Assembly: GCF_024721995.1 (NCBI RefSeq)
Contig: NZ_JANQBC010000014.1
Span: forward strand, 90,808 to 154,807
DNA length: 64,000 nt
Reading direction: 5' to 3'
Source of the DNA: Paenibacillus radicibacter
GTDB taxonomy: Bacteria > Bacillota > Bacilli > Paenibacillales > NBRC-103111
Numbering within the stretch: the stretch's first letter is position 1; the number at the start of each line of letters is the position of its first letter. The notes beneath the pieces are model-generated. The model was not told the DNA's origin. It made no database searches and worked only from the letters and a program-made list of their open reading frames with translations. The translations under genes were made by a program, and so were the position numbers. Of the stretch, positions 27,310 to 36,445 are shown piece by piece.

Positions 27310-28050
27310 TCATTCCTTCAACAGCCCTTGAACAGGAAGACCGAATAAGCGATTGAATGCACCTTGAAGTCCGTGATCTCCATATTTTTGATAAAAGGAT
27401 TCTACAGACCCTTCTTCCATTATCTGTCCTTCCTTTAGAAAGACAACTTGATCCGCAACTGCCTCTGCAATCTGAAGTTGATGTGTCGAAAAGATGACCG
27501 CATACCCTTCCGCTTTGACAGCACGAACAAGTGAAATGAACGATTCCAGCCAGTATGGGTCAAGACCATTCGTTGGCTCATCCATAATGAGCAGCGCCGG
27601 CTTGTTTAACAAAGCTTGTGCGAATAACAAGCGCTGACGCATTCCTTTTGAAAAGGAAGAAACCGATTTCGACTTCACCTCATCCAATCCGACGATTTGT
27701 AAAATTTCATGCACCCTTTCTTTGGTGACTTTGCGGAGTGCAGCCCAGAACATTAATGTCTCTTCCGCAGATAATCCTTGTCCGAACAAATAATCATCCG
27801 GCATATAGCCGATCTGCTCTGCATAACGCTGACGGCTTTGTTTCCAGCTGACACCATTGACCTCAATGATGCCGCTTGTCGGCTGACTGATCCCTGCAAT
27901 CATACGAAGAATCGTGCTTTTACCCGCACCATTACCACCGCATAACGCAAGAACCTGACCTTGATACAACTTCATATCCACATGATGAATGATCGGCTGC
28001 TTCTTAATTTGTTTTGTAATTTGCATCAAATGTAGTATCGGATTATCCAC
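27310..28050 (-). CDS. nosF: ABC transporter ATP-binding protein, NosF-like
   Basis: About 246 residues. Walker A ALCGGNGAGKSTI, signature FSKGMRQRLLFA, Walker B ALLIMDEPTNGLDP and FSTHQLQIAEAVAD. GGGGGCG lies 5 nt before the GTG at 28050, which overlaps the permease stop by 8 nt. NosF with NosY forms the ABC transporter that serves NosD in copper-site assembly of nitrous oxide reductase. The name rests on the operon order with NosD, NosL and NosY. Confidence 0.8.
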   Translation of the reverse strand: MDNPILHLMQITKQIKKQPIIHHVDMKLYQGQVLALCGGNGAGKSTILRMIAGISQPTSGIIEVNGVSWKQSRQRYAEQIGYMPDDYLFGQGLSAEETLMFWAALRKVTKERVHEILQIVGLDEVKSKSVSSFSKGMRQRLLFAQALLNKPALLIMDEPTNGLDPYWLESFISLVRAVKAEGYAVIFSTHQLQIAEAVADQVVFLKEGQIMEEGSVESFYQKYGDHGLQGAFNRLFGLPVQGLLKE

Positions 28051-28861
28051 GACAGCGCCCCCTTTCCCATACCCAATAAGCGAGCCCAATTGCAAGTCCA
28101 ATCCAAATCAAGCAAATCGTTAAAAAGCTCAAGCTTCCAAGGGGTCCGTTGATCCACTGCATCCATTCATAGTATTCGGGACCCAATGCTGTGCCCCCGC
28201 CTAGCTTTACAACTACGAACAGACGAACCAGTTCCGCAGGATTACAAAGCGTTAATATCGTTAATAAGGGCTTAATCCACAAGTAAGGCAGCATGCCAAG
28301 AACAGCGATTAACAGCGTCGGCCACCCAATAATAAAGAAGAACCAGATTGCAACCCCGAAAGTCAATGCCTGCCAACGATTGCGTGCCCACGTCCCGATA
28401 CATAGTGCAACTGCCAAGAAGAGCACAATTAGTCCGCCCGAGAAGACAATAAACAGCCCCATCGTTTGATAATTAAGCCCTTTACCTGTAAATAGTCCAA
28501 CTAGGCTTGTTACACCATATCCAAATGCTATGATTGTCAGCAGTACGATTGCAAGACCGATGTATTTGCCTAATAGAAACGATAAAGTACTGAGCGGATA
28601 AGTAGATAATAGCTGCCAGCTGCCTTCCTCCTTTTCCGCAGTTAAAGAAAAAGAACCAATCAGAAGGGTCATAAGTGGAAGTAAGTATAGAATGAAGTTC
28701 AGCATGGTTGAAGTTGTACTTGAATAACCTGCCGTAAAGTTTTGCGATTGAATCAACAGTAAAGACATACTGAAGACCGTAAACAGAATGAGAAAAGAGT
28801 AAGACCAAGGGTTACGAAAGCCTAGTCTTACCTCTCTTAACGCAATATGAATCAAATTCAT
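28043..28861 (-). CDS. nosY: ABC transporter permease, NosY-like
   Basis: 272 residues, six membrane segments. The FRNPWSYSFLILFTVFSMSL opening and LTAEKEEGSWQLLSTYPLS loop are typical of NosY-type ABC-2 permeases. The ATG lies two bases after the NosL stop. Its partner ATPase overlaps its end. Confidence 0.82.
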   Translation of the reverse strand: MNLIHIALREVRLGFRNPWSYSFLILFTVFSMSLLLIQSQNFTAGYSSTTSTMLNFILYLLPLMTLLIGSFSLTAEKEEGSWQLLSTYPLSTLSFLLGKYIGLAIVLLTIIAFGYGVTSLVGLFTGKGLNYQTMGLFIVFSGGLIVLFLAVALCIGTWARNRWQALTFGVAIWFFFIIGWPTLLIAVLGMLPYLWIKPLLTILTLCNPAELVRLFVVVKLGGGTALGPEYYEWMQWINGPLGSLSFLTICLIWIGLAIGLAYWVWERGRCRG

Positions 28862-28863
28862 AA

Positions 28864-29397
28864 TTAGTTAGATCCTTTGCTCGTTTCGGAATGTGCATTT
28901 TGGTCATGATTTTGTTGACCATGCATATCCATATTTCCCTTGGCACGATCCCAAGTATGGTTATTCAACTCCGTAGCTGTCATCAGCTTTCCTTTTTTCT
29001 GTTCATCTACAAACATTTGTGCAGCTTGTTTATCTTTAAAAGAATATATGCCGTAGGCCATTGGTGTCTTGAAGGAAGCATCATATACATATTGAGCAGT
29101 ACTGTAATCGATCCACTCTTTTGTGTTATAATCGCGAACGTATTTTACTTCTACGGAGTCTGCAGCATTTTTCTTCGCCCATTCATTCATGCAGCCAATA
29201 TCATCAAATTTATAGTTTTTTCCATCTTTTGTCGTTAACTGAACCGCGAAAGCATCATCTTTCACCTGCATATTGCAAATGGCACATTTGTCAGCTGCCT
29301 CATTCACAGCTACAGCCGCTGCTTTTTCCTTTCCGCATCCAGTTATAAGTAGGAATGTGATCATCAAAGATAGCATTACGAATAAAGATTTTTTCAT
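28864..29397 (-). CDS. nosL: NosL-like copper-binding lipoprotein
   Basis: 177 residues. Lipobox LLITGCGKE, then the NosL copper-site region DKCAICNMQVKDDAFAVQL (CxxC with the nearby Met) and DDIGCMNEW. NosL is an outer-surface Cu(I) chaperone that delivers copper to NosZ with NosDFY. The tail is His/Met/Gln rich (DMHGQQNHDQNAH), which may also bind metal. It overlaps nosD by 4 nt. Confidence 0.88.
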   Translation of the reverse strand: MKKSLFVMLSLMITFLLITGCGKEKAAAVAVNEAADKCAICNMQVKDDAFAVQLTTKDGKNYKFDDIGCMNEWAKKNAADSVEVKYVRDYNTKEWIDYSTAQYVYDASFKTPMAYGIYSFKDKQAAQMFVDEQKKGKLMTATELNNHTWDRAKGNMDMHGQQNHDQNAHSETSKGSN

Positions 29398-30755
29398 GTT
29401 CGTTTAACCCCCATATGAATAATAATTGTCATTGAAACACCTAGTAGGAAAAGCGCTAGAAAGCCTACTTTCATCTTGTCCTGATTCTCTTTTGGTAAAA
29501 GCTCAGTCTGCAAGTGCATGAAAGGAGCCGTATCTGTGCTCCAATCCTCTTTACCTGCTGCATACATCGTCTCTAGAAACTGCATGCCTGGCGATTGAAA
29601 GAATAATTGAAAAGCTGGTGTATCAGCAGTTAATCGCTGAAAAAAAGGATTCATCGCATAAGGCAAATCACTCATCCCATTACCATCTAAGTCAATTCCC
29701 TGAAAGGCTTCCCAATAATTTCGCTCAAACAAATTATCTGTACTTTCGTTCGTTTGTGATGGAATCACATTGCCTATAAAGTGATTCTCGACAAAACGAT
29801 TTTCATTCGATTCTAGAAATTGGATCCCGACAAAGTTTTGGATAACCTCATTTTGCTGAAACTTATTCCCACTTGATTGCTCGATATACAACCCGACACG
29901 ATTACCTTCGACTTTATTGCGCATGATGCGCGAAGTCTGAACATCAAAGAGCAGTATGCCTTGTGAGTTTACGTTTTCACTTTGTTTGACAAAAGTATTG
30001 TCCGTAACTTCAGCATCATGCACCCCCATAATCATGGCGCCCGTCACATTGGATTCTCCATAATTGCTGCGAACGATGGTTTCATTGGTATACATACAAT
30101 GAATCCCATACCTGGAATGGTCAACTCGATTGTTTTCGACCCGATTTCGATTGCTGTTTTCCAAATAGATACCGTCATTCATCTGTGAAATTTGGTTCTC
30201 TTGAATGCGATTCTCATGAGAATTGTAAAGATCAATCCCATTTCGTTTATTGGAAAAAGTATGGGTAGACTGCTCTTCTTGTTCTTGTCCCCATATAATC
30301 CGGTTATTCGTAATTTGGTGATTTCCACTATCTCGCACTACGATTCCATACGTTTGTGTGTAGATCATAACGGAATCAATCATCGCTTGATTGCCTGTTA
30401 CAAGCACAGCAGAAGACTGTTCCTCATCGGATGGTTGATTAACAGCTATACCACGCAGCTGTACATGGTTAGCTTCAATCTTTACGACAGGTCCGCTGGA
30501 TGAGTCACCATTAATTTCCACCTGCCCATTTCCTTCAATAGCAATAGCTTTATGAATCCGAAGTGGACCTTCATATTTACCTGCTGGCAAAATTAACGTC
30601 TGCCCTTCCTCAGTTCGATCCACGATATCTTGAAGCTTAAGAGGAGATGTTCCTTGTTCAGCAAGTACAGCATGAGGATGAATAATGATCAGGATCATGA
30701 TAACTGCACAACCTAACCATGCACCGAGTCTGTTTCCTAACTGATGAATCATCAT
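29394..30755 (-). CDS. nosD: NosD-like periplasmic beta-helix protein
   Basis: 453 residues: signal peptide, a long right-handed parallel beta-helix of NosD/CASH repeats (NRIQENQISQMNDGIYLENS; GLYIEQSSGNKFQQNEV), the GNGMSDLPYAMNPFF segment that is diagnostic for NosD, and a C-terminal membrane anchor (VGFLALFLLGVSMTIIIHMG). It overlaps both neighbours by 4 nt. It is extracytoplasmic and works with the NosFY transporter. Confidence 0.9.
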   Translation of the reverse strand: MMIHQLGNRLGAWLGCAVIMILIIIHPHAVLAEQGTSPLKLQDIVDRTEEGQTLILPAGKYEGPLRIHKAIAIEGNGQVEINGDSSSGPVVKIEANHVQLRGIAVNQPSDEEQSSAVLVTGNQAMIDSVMIYTQTYGIVVRDSGNHQITNNRIIWGQEQEEQSTHTFSNKRNGIDLYNSHENRIQENQISQMNDGIYLENSNRNRVENNRVDHSRYGIHCMYTNETIVRSNYGESNVTGAMIMGVHDAEVTDNTFVKQSENVNSQGILLFDVQTSRIMRNKVEGNRVGLYIEQSSGNKFQQNEVIQNFVGIQFLESNENRFVENHFIGNVIPSQTNESTDNLFERNYWEAFQGIDLDGNGMSDLPYAMNPFFQRLTADTPAFQLFFQSPGMQFLETMYAAGKEDWSTDTAPFMHLQTELLPKENQDKMKVGFLALFLLGVSMTIIIHMGVKRT

Positions 30756-31135
30756 GTTACCTGCAGTTCTTTCTTCTTGGTGATGTGGAGCTCCTCTTGA
30801 TAAAGATGGATATAAACGGTGTAAGTCCCGGGCTCATTAAATACATTTTCTACTTCATAGTTTCCTTTACCTATGGATTCTGCTTTGATTAATTTCGGAT
30901 TCACACTTTTATCCGATGTCCGGATCTCAAATTGGACATTTGCTCCCTTTTCAGAGACGAGTCCTGAAATTTTCGCAATAAGCTTCAACTTTTGCCCAGC
31001 TTGTCCTTCTTTCGGTTCGGTTACAAATTGAACTTTAACTTTTGCTGGATCTTGACCCTGCGGTGAGGAAGAACATCCCATAATACTTGTCAGCATAAAC
31101 ACAGCAAGTAAAATTAAAACGATGGATTTTCTCAT
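30752..31135 (-). CDS. YtkA-like/FixH-type lipoprotein
   Basis: 127 residues. Lipobox LTSIMGCSSS and an Ig-like YtkA domain (VKVQFVTEPKEGQAGQKLKL; GTYTVYIHLYQEELHITKKK). Such proteins accompany copper or cytochrome oxidase assembly genes. First gene of the operon, followed with 4-nt overlap by nosD. Confidence 0.8.
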   Translation of the reverse strand: MRKSIVLILLAVFMLTSIMGCSSSPQGQDPAKVKVQFVTEPKEGQAGQKLKLIAKISGLVSEKGANVQFEIRTSDKSVNPKLIKAESIGKGNYEVENVFNEPGTYTVYIHLYQEELHITKKKELQVT

Positions 31136-31278
31136 CTAATAACTCCTTTCTTTCCAATTCCAATACTAATTTTACGGGATATTCGTGAGATTCCTATCAC
31201 CCAGTCGGGCTATTATCATTAACATCTTGTGAAAATATTGAGAACTTTTACTGAATTTCATACTCTTTATGAAAAACC

Positions 31279-31312
31279 ATAAAAAAAGAAGCTGTGAATT
31301 TCACAGCTTCCT
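31279..31312. terminator. Hairpin upstream of the nos-like operon
   Basis: GAAGCTGTGAA-TTTCACAGCTTC; on the minus strand it is followed by seven Ts. It could stop minus-strand read-through from the glutamine methyltransferase gene into the nos-like operon. Confidence 0.65.
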
Positions 31313-31420
31313 CTTCGCCTTCTTTAATTATAGAGAAATGAATTTTATCAAATTGGAAAAAGTATCATCCTTATTTTTTTGGATAAAATAAGTCAACAAG
31401 AACACCTAAGGGGAACATCT

Positions 31421-31924
31421 GTGATATACATATACAACGATTATGGTGGAACACACACAACCTCACTCGCGGCAGCTTATCATTTAAATAAATTGCCTAC
31501 TAATCGAAAGCTTACCAAAGAAGAAATTCTTAACGTAGACTATTTTAACAAACTGAAAACCTCTGATATGGGTAAGCTCATCTTCCATGGTATCGACGAT
31601 AAAGGGAATCATGTGTATACAATTGGACGCGGTGCATCGAAGGTTGTTGCTCCTTCATTAATAAATCTAACAACACTATTACAAGAGAAATTTAACATGA
31701 ATGAGAAGGTCATTTACTCCAATACATCACCAACCGTTCCTTTAGCAATGACACTTGGCGGTTTGTTATCAAGACGGTTAAAGATAGACTTTATCGGAGT
31801 TCCTCTACTTGTAATGGGCGCTAAGCAATGCTGCAATAAGATTAATCAATTGGTCAATAACACCAAAGAAGCAGCTACATCTAAGAATGATACGCTAATT
31901 GTACTGGATAACAAAGGAAGCTAA
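31421..31924 (+). CDS. DUF3189 family protein
   Basis: About 167 residues. The N-terminus IYIYNDYGGTHTTSLAAAYH and internal LIFHGIDDKGNHVYTIGRGA fit DUF3189, a family restricted largely to spore-forming Bacillota and of unknown function. A GTG at 31421 with AAGGGG 7-8 nt upstream is preferred over the ATG at 31379. Confidence 0.85.
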   Translation: MIYIYNDYGGTHTTSLAAAYHLNKLPTNRKLTKEEILNVDYFNKLKTSDMGKLIFHGIDDKGNHVYTIGRGASKVVAPSLINLTTLLQEKFNMNEKVIYSNTSPTVPLAMTLGGLLSRRLKIDFIGVPLLVMGAKQCCNKINQLVNNTKEAATSKNDTLIVLDNKGS

Positions 31925-31937
31925 ATATACTCACTTC

Positions 31938-32732
31938 TTATGCTCTTGTTCCAATAATGACAATAGCATCTAGTTCATCGTTACGAACAACTTGCGAGAT
32001 CAATCCACTTTGAGCGAAGTGGTCGACAGCCTTATTAGCTTGTTGCTCACTAATTTCAACCAATAAGTGACCACCTATAGCCAACCAATTAGCCGCATCG
32101 GCTGCCACCCGACTCAATACCTCAAGCCCATCTTCACCGCCATCAAGTGCTACAGATGCCTCATATAATCGTGCTTCAGAAGGAAGAAGGTTGATCCGAT
32201 CTGTTGGCACATAGGGTACATTCGCAATCAAGATATCGATATGGCCGCGCAGAGTGTCAGGTAGAGGATCGTAAAGATCACCATGATAAACATACCCACC
32301 TATGTTAGCAATATTACGTCTTGCGCACTCTACTGCAACAGGATCAATATCAACAGCATGCAACTCGATTTGCCCCAAGGTTGATGCGATAGCAACACCT
32401 AATGCCCCTGAACCACAACAAAGATCCACAACAATAGACCCCGTCTGTGCAAGAAAAATCGCTTCGCTAACAAGAAACTCCGTGCGACGCCGAGGTACAA
32501 AGACACCCGGATCAACTTCTATTCGTACACCACAAAACTCCACCCAACCAATGATATGCTCAAGAGGAAGACCTACAATTCGTTGATCAATCATCGCAGC
32601 TAACTCGGACTGCGTCTGTGCAGCGGATATTAGCAAGCGCGCCTCTTCCTCCGCAAAAACGCAGCCAGCTGCTTGAAGTTTAATAATAATAGATTCCTGA
32701 ATGGTTTCATTATTGTCTTTCCATGCGTTCAC
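31938..32732 (-). CDS. Putative protein N5-glutamine methyltransferase (PrmC-related)
   Basis: 264 residues. SAM motif VVDLCCGSGALGVAIAS and the catalytic IANVPYVPT, where the usual NPPY is NVPY, as in the PrmC-related subgroup. PrmC methylates the GGQ glutamine of release factors, but the NVPY subgroup is separate and its substrate is not established. It stands alone, unlike prmC beside prfA. Confidence 0.83.
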   Translation of the reverse strand: MNAWKDNNETIQESIIIKLQAAGCVFAEEEARLLISAAQTQSELAAMIDQRIVGLPLEHIIGWVEFCGVRIEVDPGVFVPRRRTEFLVSEAIFLAQTGSIVVDLCCGSGALGVAIASTLGQIELHAVDIDPVAVECARRNIANIGGYVYHGDLYDPLPDTLRGHIDILIANVPYVPTDRINLLPSEARLYEASVALDGGEDGLEVLSRVAADAANWLAIGGHLLVEISEQQANKAVDHFAQSGLISQVVRNDELDAIVIIGTRA

Positions 32733-32795
32733 GGTTTCCCCTCCGTATGTTCTACAGATTCTTTTCTATTAACCTAACACACCCTATAACACGTT

Positions 32796-33743
32796 TTAAT
32801 CACTAATAATAAATCTGAACTTCTCTATCGTATTAGAACGCATATGAGGCACTCTCTTAATGTGATCCATGTAACTATAAGTAAACTTAAACAAATGACC
32901 GTAATCCCAATCCATCTGGCTGTAGTCCTTCGTCCAGTATGCAGCCTTACATGGCAAATGGTCAGCACGTTTCTTGGGTACTAACGGCAACTTATCTACT
33001 GGTGACACCAGTCTAATCGAATCATTATTCTCAAGCTCTTTACTGCTACGAAGCACTTTAACAAGCTTGAATAATGGAAGTAATCCTCTATTAAATAAAG
33101 ATTCATGTCCAAGATCATATAGCATGTTTAAAGCATGAGAGAATGTAAGCATGTGACCGATTAAATCATGATGAGCTTCAGCATGGTAAATGGTTTGGAA
33201 AGCTGAGAGTTCTCCTAATGTAAACTCAGATAGTTCCTTAGGGGTTTGAATCGTTGGGATATTATCATCCGGAGTTAACATTAATGACTTTACCTCTTTT
33301 GTCGAAAATCCTATCCACGAGCGACCAGGTATCGTGCCTTTAAAGGAACGAATCAATAACGCAATATTATTCATACTGCCTTCGTCTCCCCAATAGCAAA
33401 GTTTATTTAATGCCATTAATGAATAGGCAGAATATATGACGTTATGTCCAACCCAATGAAGCTCATCAATCGTTTCTTCTAGTGCTCGAACAATCTCTTT
33501 TTCAGCAATATTAAATTCAACGCCGTTTGTCATATGATCTACCTGTGATAATGAATGTTTATCTGTCATCTTGTTCGATTGATGTATGATACAATCCGCA
33601 GCATCCTTTGGTAAATCAAACTCCCTAACGATGAACCAACTCGCGATAGCGGCAGCACCATAATGGGCATGCCATATATCCCCGGTCTGATTTTTACACT
33701 GAGAAATAATATGTAGTCCTTGATTAAGTAGGTGATTCTCCAT
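32796..33743 (-). CDS. Uncharacterised helical, His-rich protein
   Basis: 315 residues, soluble, mostly helical. Several conserved-looking histidines occur in helical settings (DIWHAHYGAAAIASWFIVRE; ELHWVGHNVIYSAYSLMALN; YHAEAHHDLIGHMLTFSHAL), suggesting a metal site or a terpenoid-toroid-like helical bundle. I do not recognise the family. It is flanked by single genes on the same strand. Confidence 0.6.
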   Translation of the reverse strand: MENHLLNQGLHIISQCKNQTGDIWHAHYGAAAIASWFIVREFDLPKDAADCIIHQSNKMTDKHSLSQVDHMTNGVEFNIAEKEIVRALEETIDELHWVGHNVIYSAYSLMALNKLCYWGDEGSMNNIALLIRSFKGTIPGRSWIGFSTKEVKSLMLTPDDNIPTIQTPKELSEFTLGELSAFQTIYHAEAHHDLIGHMLTFSHALNMLYDLGHESLFNRGLLPLFKLVKVLRSSKELENNDSIRLVSPVDKLPLVPKKRADHLPCKAAYWTKDYSQMDWDYGHLFKFTYSYMDHIKRVPHMRSNTIEKFRFIISD

Positions 33744-33782
33744 TATTTCCTCCTAACATTAATTATCTAGTCATGAACCCAT

Positions 33783-34073
33783 TTAATATGAGCTACTTAT
33801 CATAATAAAAAAAGCCGTAACTACAACAACCCATAGTGATGGAATTGAAGTGGTAACAAGTGCAGCACGAGGCTTCTTCTTCACGATACAAACCCACGAA
33901 ACAATTGATAACACGATTACAACAACCGGATATGCCATATATATGTAAAGTATAACGATTGCCACTGGTGGAGCACCGCTATCAAACCCCATAAAGGCAA
34001 CCATTAAAAATACAAGCCACACTGGTAAAGTCAATAAATAAAAAATTTGACTGATTACTAAATATACCTTCAT
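33783..34073 (-). CDS. Small membrane protein, three helices
   Basis: About 96 residues with three hydrophobic segments. The ATG at 34073 has GAGGTG five bases upstream. No family recognised. The layout resembles the 25.65-25.95 kb gene: a short N-terminal helix, a central loop rich in small residues, and a K-rich turn before the last helix. Confidence 0.6.
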   Translation of the reverse strand: MKVYLVISQIFYLLTLPVWLVFLMVAFMGFDSGAPPVAIVILYIYMAYPVVVIVLSIVSWVCIVKKKPRAALVTTSIPSLWVVVVTAFFIMISSSY

Positions 34074-34125
34074 TACACACCTCATTGGTTTTCTTTTCAA
34101 ACAAACAAGTTATAGTTCTCTGTGT

Positions 34126-34890
34126 TCAGTCAGTTACCTCATTATGTTCTTCTTGTAGTTGTAAGATTTCAATGCTATTGAATTTACCTTTGAGCTTCTG
34201 AGCAAGTGATCGAACTCCGAAGATTTCCGTATACGTATGACTACCTACAATTAAGTTCATATTGATGAACTTCGCATACTGAATCGTGTATAGTGTCTTT
34301 TCTCCGGTTATGTATACATCACAGTCACTATTCATTGCTTCTCTTAATTGATTCATCTCAATTCCTGCACCTGTAATCATGGCAATTCTTCTAATTTCCT
34401 TGTTACTATTCTTTTGAAAATAAACCTTCTCACCCAATACCGCACTCATTGTTCCTACAAGCTCCTCTAGTGAGACCAGCTCCGGCAGTTCTCCAATCCC
34501 AATAGCGCTATCGCCCTCAACATGCCTAGATTGTTGAACAATATGATTAACACCAAGTAGCTCCAGTAATGAATTACAAGTGCCAAACTCAATATAATCC
34601 AAAGGCAAATGAATGTAACAATGTGCAATATGATGTACATCGAGTAATTCAACGCACTTCTCCTTCATTCCATAAACAAAATCCCAAGCGTCATGATGTG
34701 TCACAATCAAATCAACATTCTTCTCGGCAGCTTGTAACACGATTTCCGGCGTCAGATTAGTGGCATAACCAATTCTAGTGTAGTTATCTAATGTGAAATT
34801 GCAGAAGCCGTACTCGTCATCTTCTTTGAACTCAACAAGTAGTTCACCAAATAGCTCGTTGAGATAGGATTTGAATTGCTTAGCATTCAT
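34126..34890 (-). CDS. Nif3-like dinuclear metal-centre protein
   Basis: 254 residues of the NIF3/YqfO family. LIVTHHDAWDF and CYIHLPLDYIEFG carry His/Asp ligands, and VGSHTYTEIFGVRSLAQ is the C-terminal metal motif where GHxxSE is usual. Members are hexameric GTP cyclohydrolase I type 2 homologues of unclear role. GAGGTG precedes the ATG. Here the gene is alone rather than beside sigA/trmK as the housekeeping copy usually is, so it is probably a paralogue. Confidence 0.83.
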   Translation of the reverse strand: MNAKQFKSYLNELFGELLVEFKEDDEYGFCNFTLDNYTRIGYATNLTPEIVLQAAEKNVDLIVTHHDAWDFVYGMKEKCVELLDVHHIAHCYIHLPLDYIEFGTCNSLLELLGVNHIVQQSRHVEGDSAIGIGELPELVSLEELVGTMSAVLGEKVYFQKNSNKEIRRIAMITGAGIEMNQLREAMNSDCDVYITGEKTLYTIQYAKFINMNLIVGSHTYTEIFGVRSLAQKLKGKFNSIEILQLQEEHNEVTD

Positions 34891-34927
34891 ATTTACACAC
34901 CTCGATTGTTGTTATGTTCAAGCGGCT

Positions 34928-35194
34928 TCACCTGTCGTTCTTCGACTTATACTTTCGAATCATAAATACAAGCAGGAAATAAACAATCATAGTTACAATG
35001 AAATCTATCAAGAAATCTTTTATCGTAAAAGAGTACCAGTATGCAATGTGTATACTTTTCCCTACCTCGATTTCAGACAGAGAACTGTTGATGTAATTTA
35101 CGAATGGTTTATTTGCTTTCAAAAGGATTAAATGAACCAGCGGCACAATTGAAGATACGATTATTCCGAAGATTATTATCTTTAATTTTCGCAT
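34928..35194 (-). CDS. Small membrane protein, two helices
   Basis: 88 residues with two hydrophobic helices (IIIFGIIVSSIVPLVHLIL; DFIVTMIVYFLLVFMI) and a basic tail (RKYKSKNDR). AGGAGG precedes the ATG. No family recognised. Confidence 0.6.
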   Translation of the reverse strand: MRKLKIIIFGIIVSSIVPLVHLILLKANKPFVNYINSSLSEIEVGKSIHIAYWYSFTIKDFLIDFIVTMIVYFLLVFMIRKYKSKNDR

Positions 35195-35219
35195 TCTTCC
35201 TCCTACAACATCAATAAAA

Positions 35220-35624
35220 CTATTCCCCTACCGCTATCGCTTCAATTTCAATCAAGAAATGATCATGTACGAGCTTACTTACTTCGACTGCTGAGCTAGC
35301 AGGTGGATTGTTCGTATTCACATACATATCTCGAATGTCACGAACCACTTGCATTTGGGAAATGTCCGTTACAAAGAACGTTAATTTTACAACATCGTCA
35401 AAAGTTACTTTAGAAGCTTCTAACGCACTTTTGATATTTTCAAATACTTGTCTAGTTTGTGCCGATAAATCACCTTGACCCACCTTTTCACCATATTGAT
35501 TTACGGCGATTTGTCCAGATACATATATGGTTCTTCCATTTCGCACTTCTACTACCTGGGTATAACCATTTGCTGGCGGCATAGATGCTGGATTCGTAAA
35601 ACTGACCTGCTTTTTATCAGGCAT
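35220..35624 (-). CDS. RidA family protein
   Basis: About 134 residues of the YjgF/YER057c/UK114 fold with TIYVSGQIAVNQYGEKVG and VEVSKLVHDHFLIEIEAIA. The catalytic Arg usual for enamine deaminases is not at the standard position: the RxxxEV block reads NPPASSAVEVSKL, so it may belong to the Rid1-7 subgroups that lack deaminase activity. AGGAGTG precedes the ATG at 35624. Confidence 0.85.
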   Translation of the reverse strand: MPDKKQVSFTNPASMPPANGYTQVVEVRNGRTIYVSGQIAVNQYGEKVGQGDLSAQTRQVFENIKSALEASKVTFDDVVKLTFFVTDISQMQVVRDIRDMYVNTNNPPASSAVEVSKLVHDHFLIEIEAIAVGE

Positions 35625-35659
35625 ATTGTTCACTCCTATTAATCTTATTGTTTAATAAA

Positions 35660-36406
35660 CTATTCCACGATTGCCCATCCACTCTTAATCGCAAATGCAT
35701 AATCTTCTCGTCCATTAGCTTCAGCTATTGAACTCGCTTTATCCCAATCATAATGGACCATGACATGTTCAATATTCCAATTATTTTCCAGTGTTCGATG
35801 CGCAACAACATAATTTGCATGGGGTGACTTTGATTCCATTATATGTGGAAATGGTAGACTATCCTTATAAGCTGGCAAACCTACACTTCCTGCGTTCACA
35901 ACGAACTTACCATTTGATGCATATATCAATCCGAACACATGACTGTGGCCACAGAATAAATATTTCTGAGATACTTCTTCAAGTTCCATGGATAGTTGCT
36001 CTGCACTCTTATACTTAACTCCATATTCTTGTACATCTTCAAGTAAATACTGGTCATTTGCATAGGGAGTTCCATGACAGAACATCAGGTCTTCATATAC
36101 CCAAGTCTTATTAAACGACCGAATCCACTCTACGATCTCACGACCTAGCTTAGGTTTTACAAACTTAAAAGTTTCAGAATTGCTGTGTTCATGTAGTAAA
36201 ATCTCATCACAATTCCCCATAATATTTATTACCTTATTGTTATCCATTAATGATTTTGCAGTACCCAGCGGATCAACAGGACCGAACAAACAATCACCTA
36301 AATTAACAATTAATTGAATATCTCGTGCTGAGATATCTTTCAATACAGCCTCTAGTGCGAAGCTATTACTATGGATATCTGAGATTATGGCAATTTTCTT
36401 ATGCAT
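35660..36406 (-). CDS. Metallophosphoesterase family protein
   Basis: About 248 residues of the YfcE/calcineurin-like fold: IISDIHSNSFAL, NLGDCLFGPVD, MGNCDE, CHGTPY and FCGHSHVFG supply the two-metal ligands in order. GAGGAAAG precedes the ATG at 36406. Substrate unknown; close homologues act on phosphodiesters or diadenosine tetraphosphate. Confidence 0.9.
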   Translation of the reverse strand: MHKKIAIISDIHSNSFALEAVLKDISARDIQLIVNLGDCLFGPVDPLGTAKSLMDNNKVINIMGNCDEILLHEHSNSETFKFVKPKLGREIVEWIRSFNKTWVYEDLMFCHGTPYANDQYLLEDVQEYGVKYKSAEQLSMELEEVSQKYLFCGHSHVFGLIYASNGKFVVNAGSVGLPAYKDSLPFPHIMESKSPHANYVVAHRTLENNWNIEHVMVHYDWDKASSIAEANGREDYAFAIKSGWAIVE

Positions 36407-36445
36407 ATTATCTTTCCTCTCTATAACCGTAAGGTTATTCAATAC

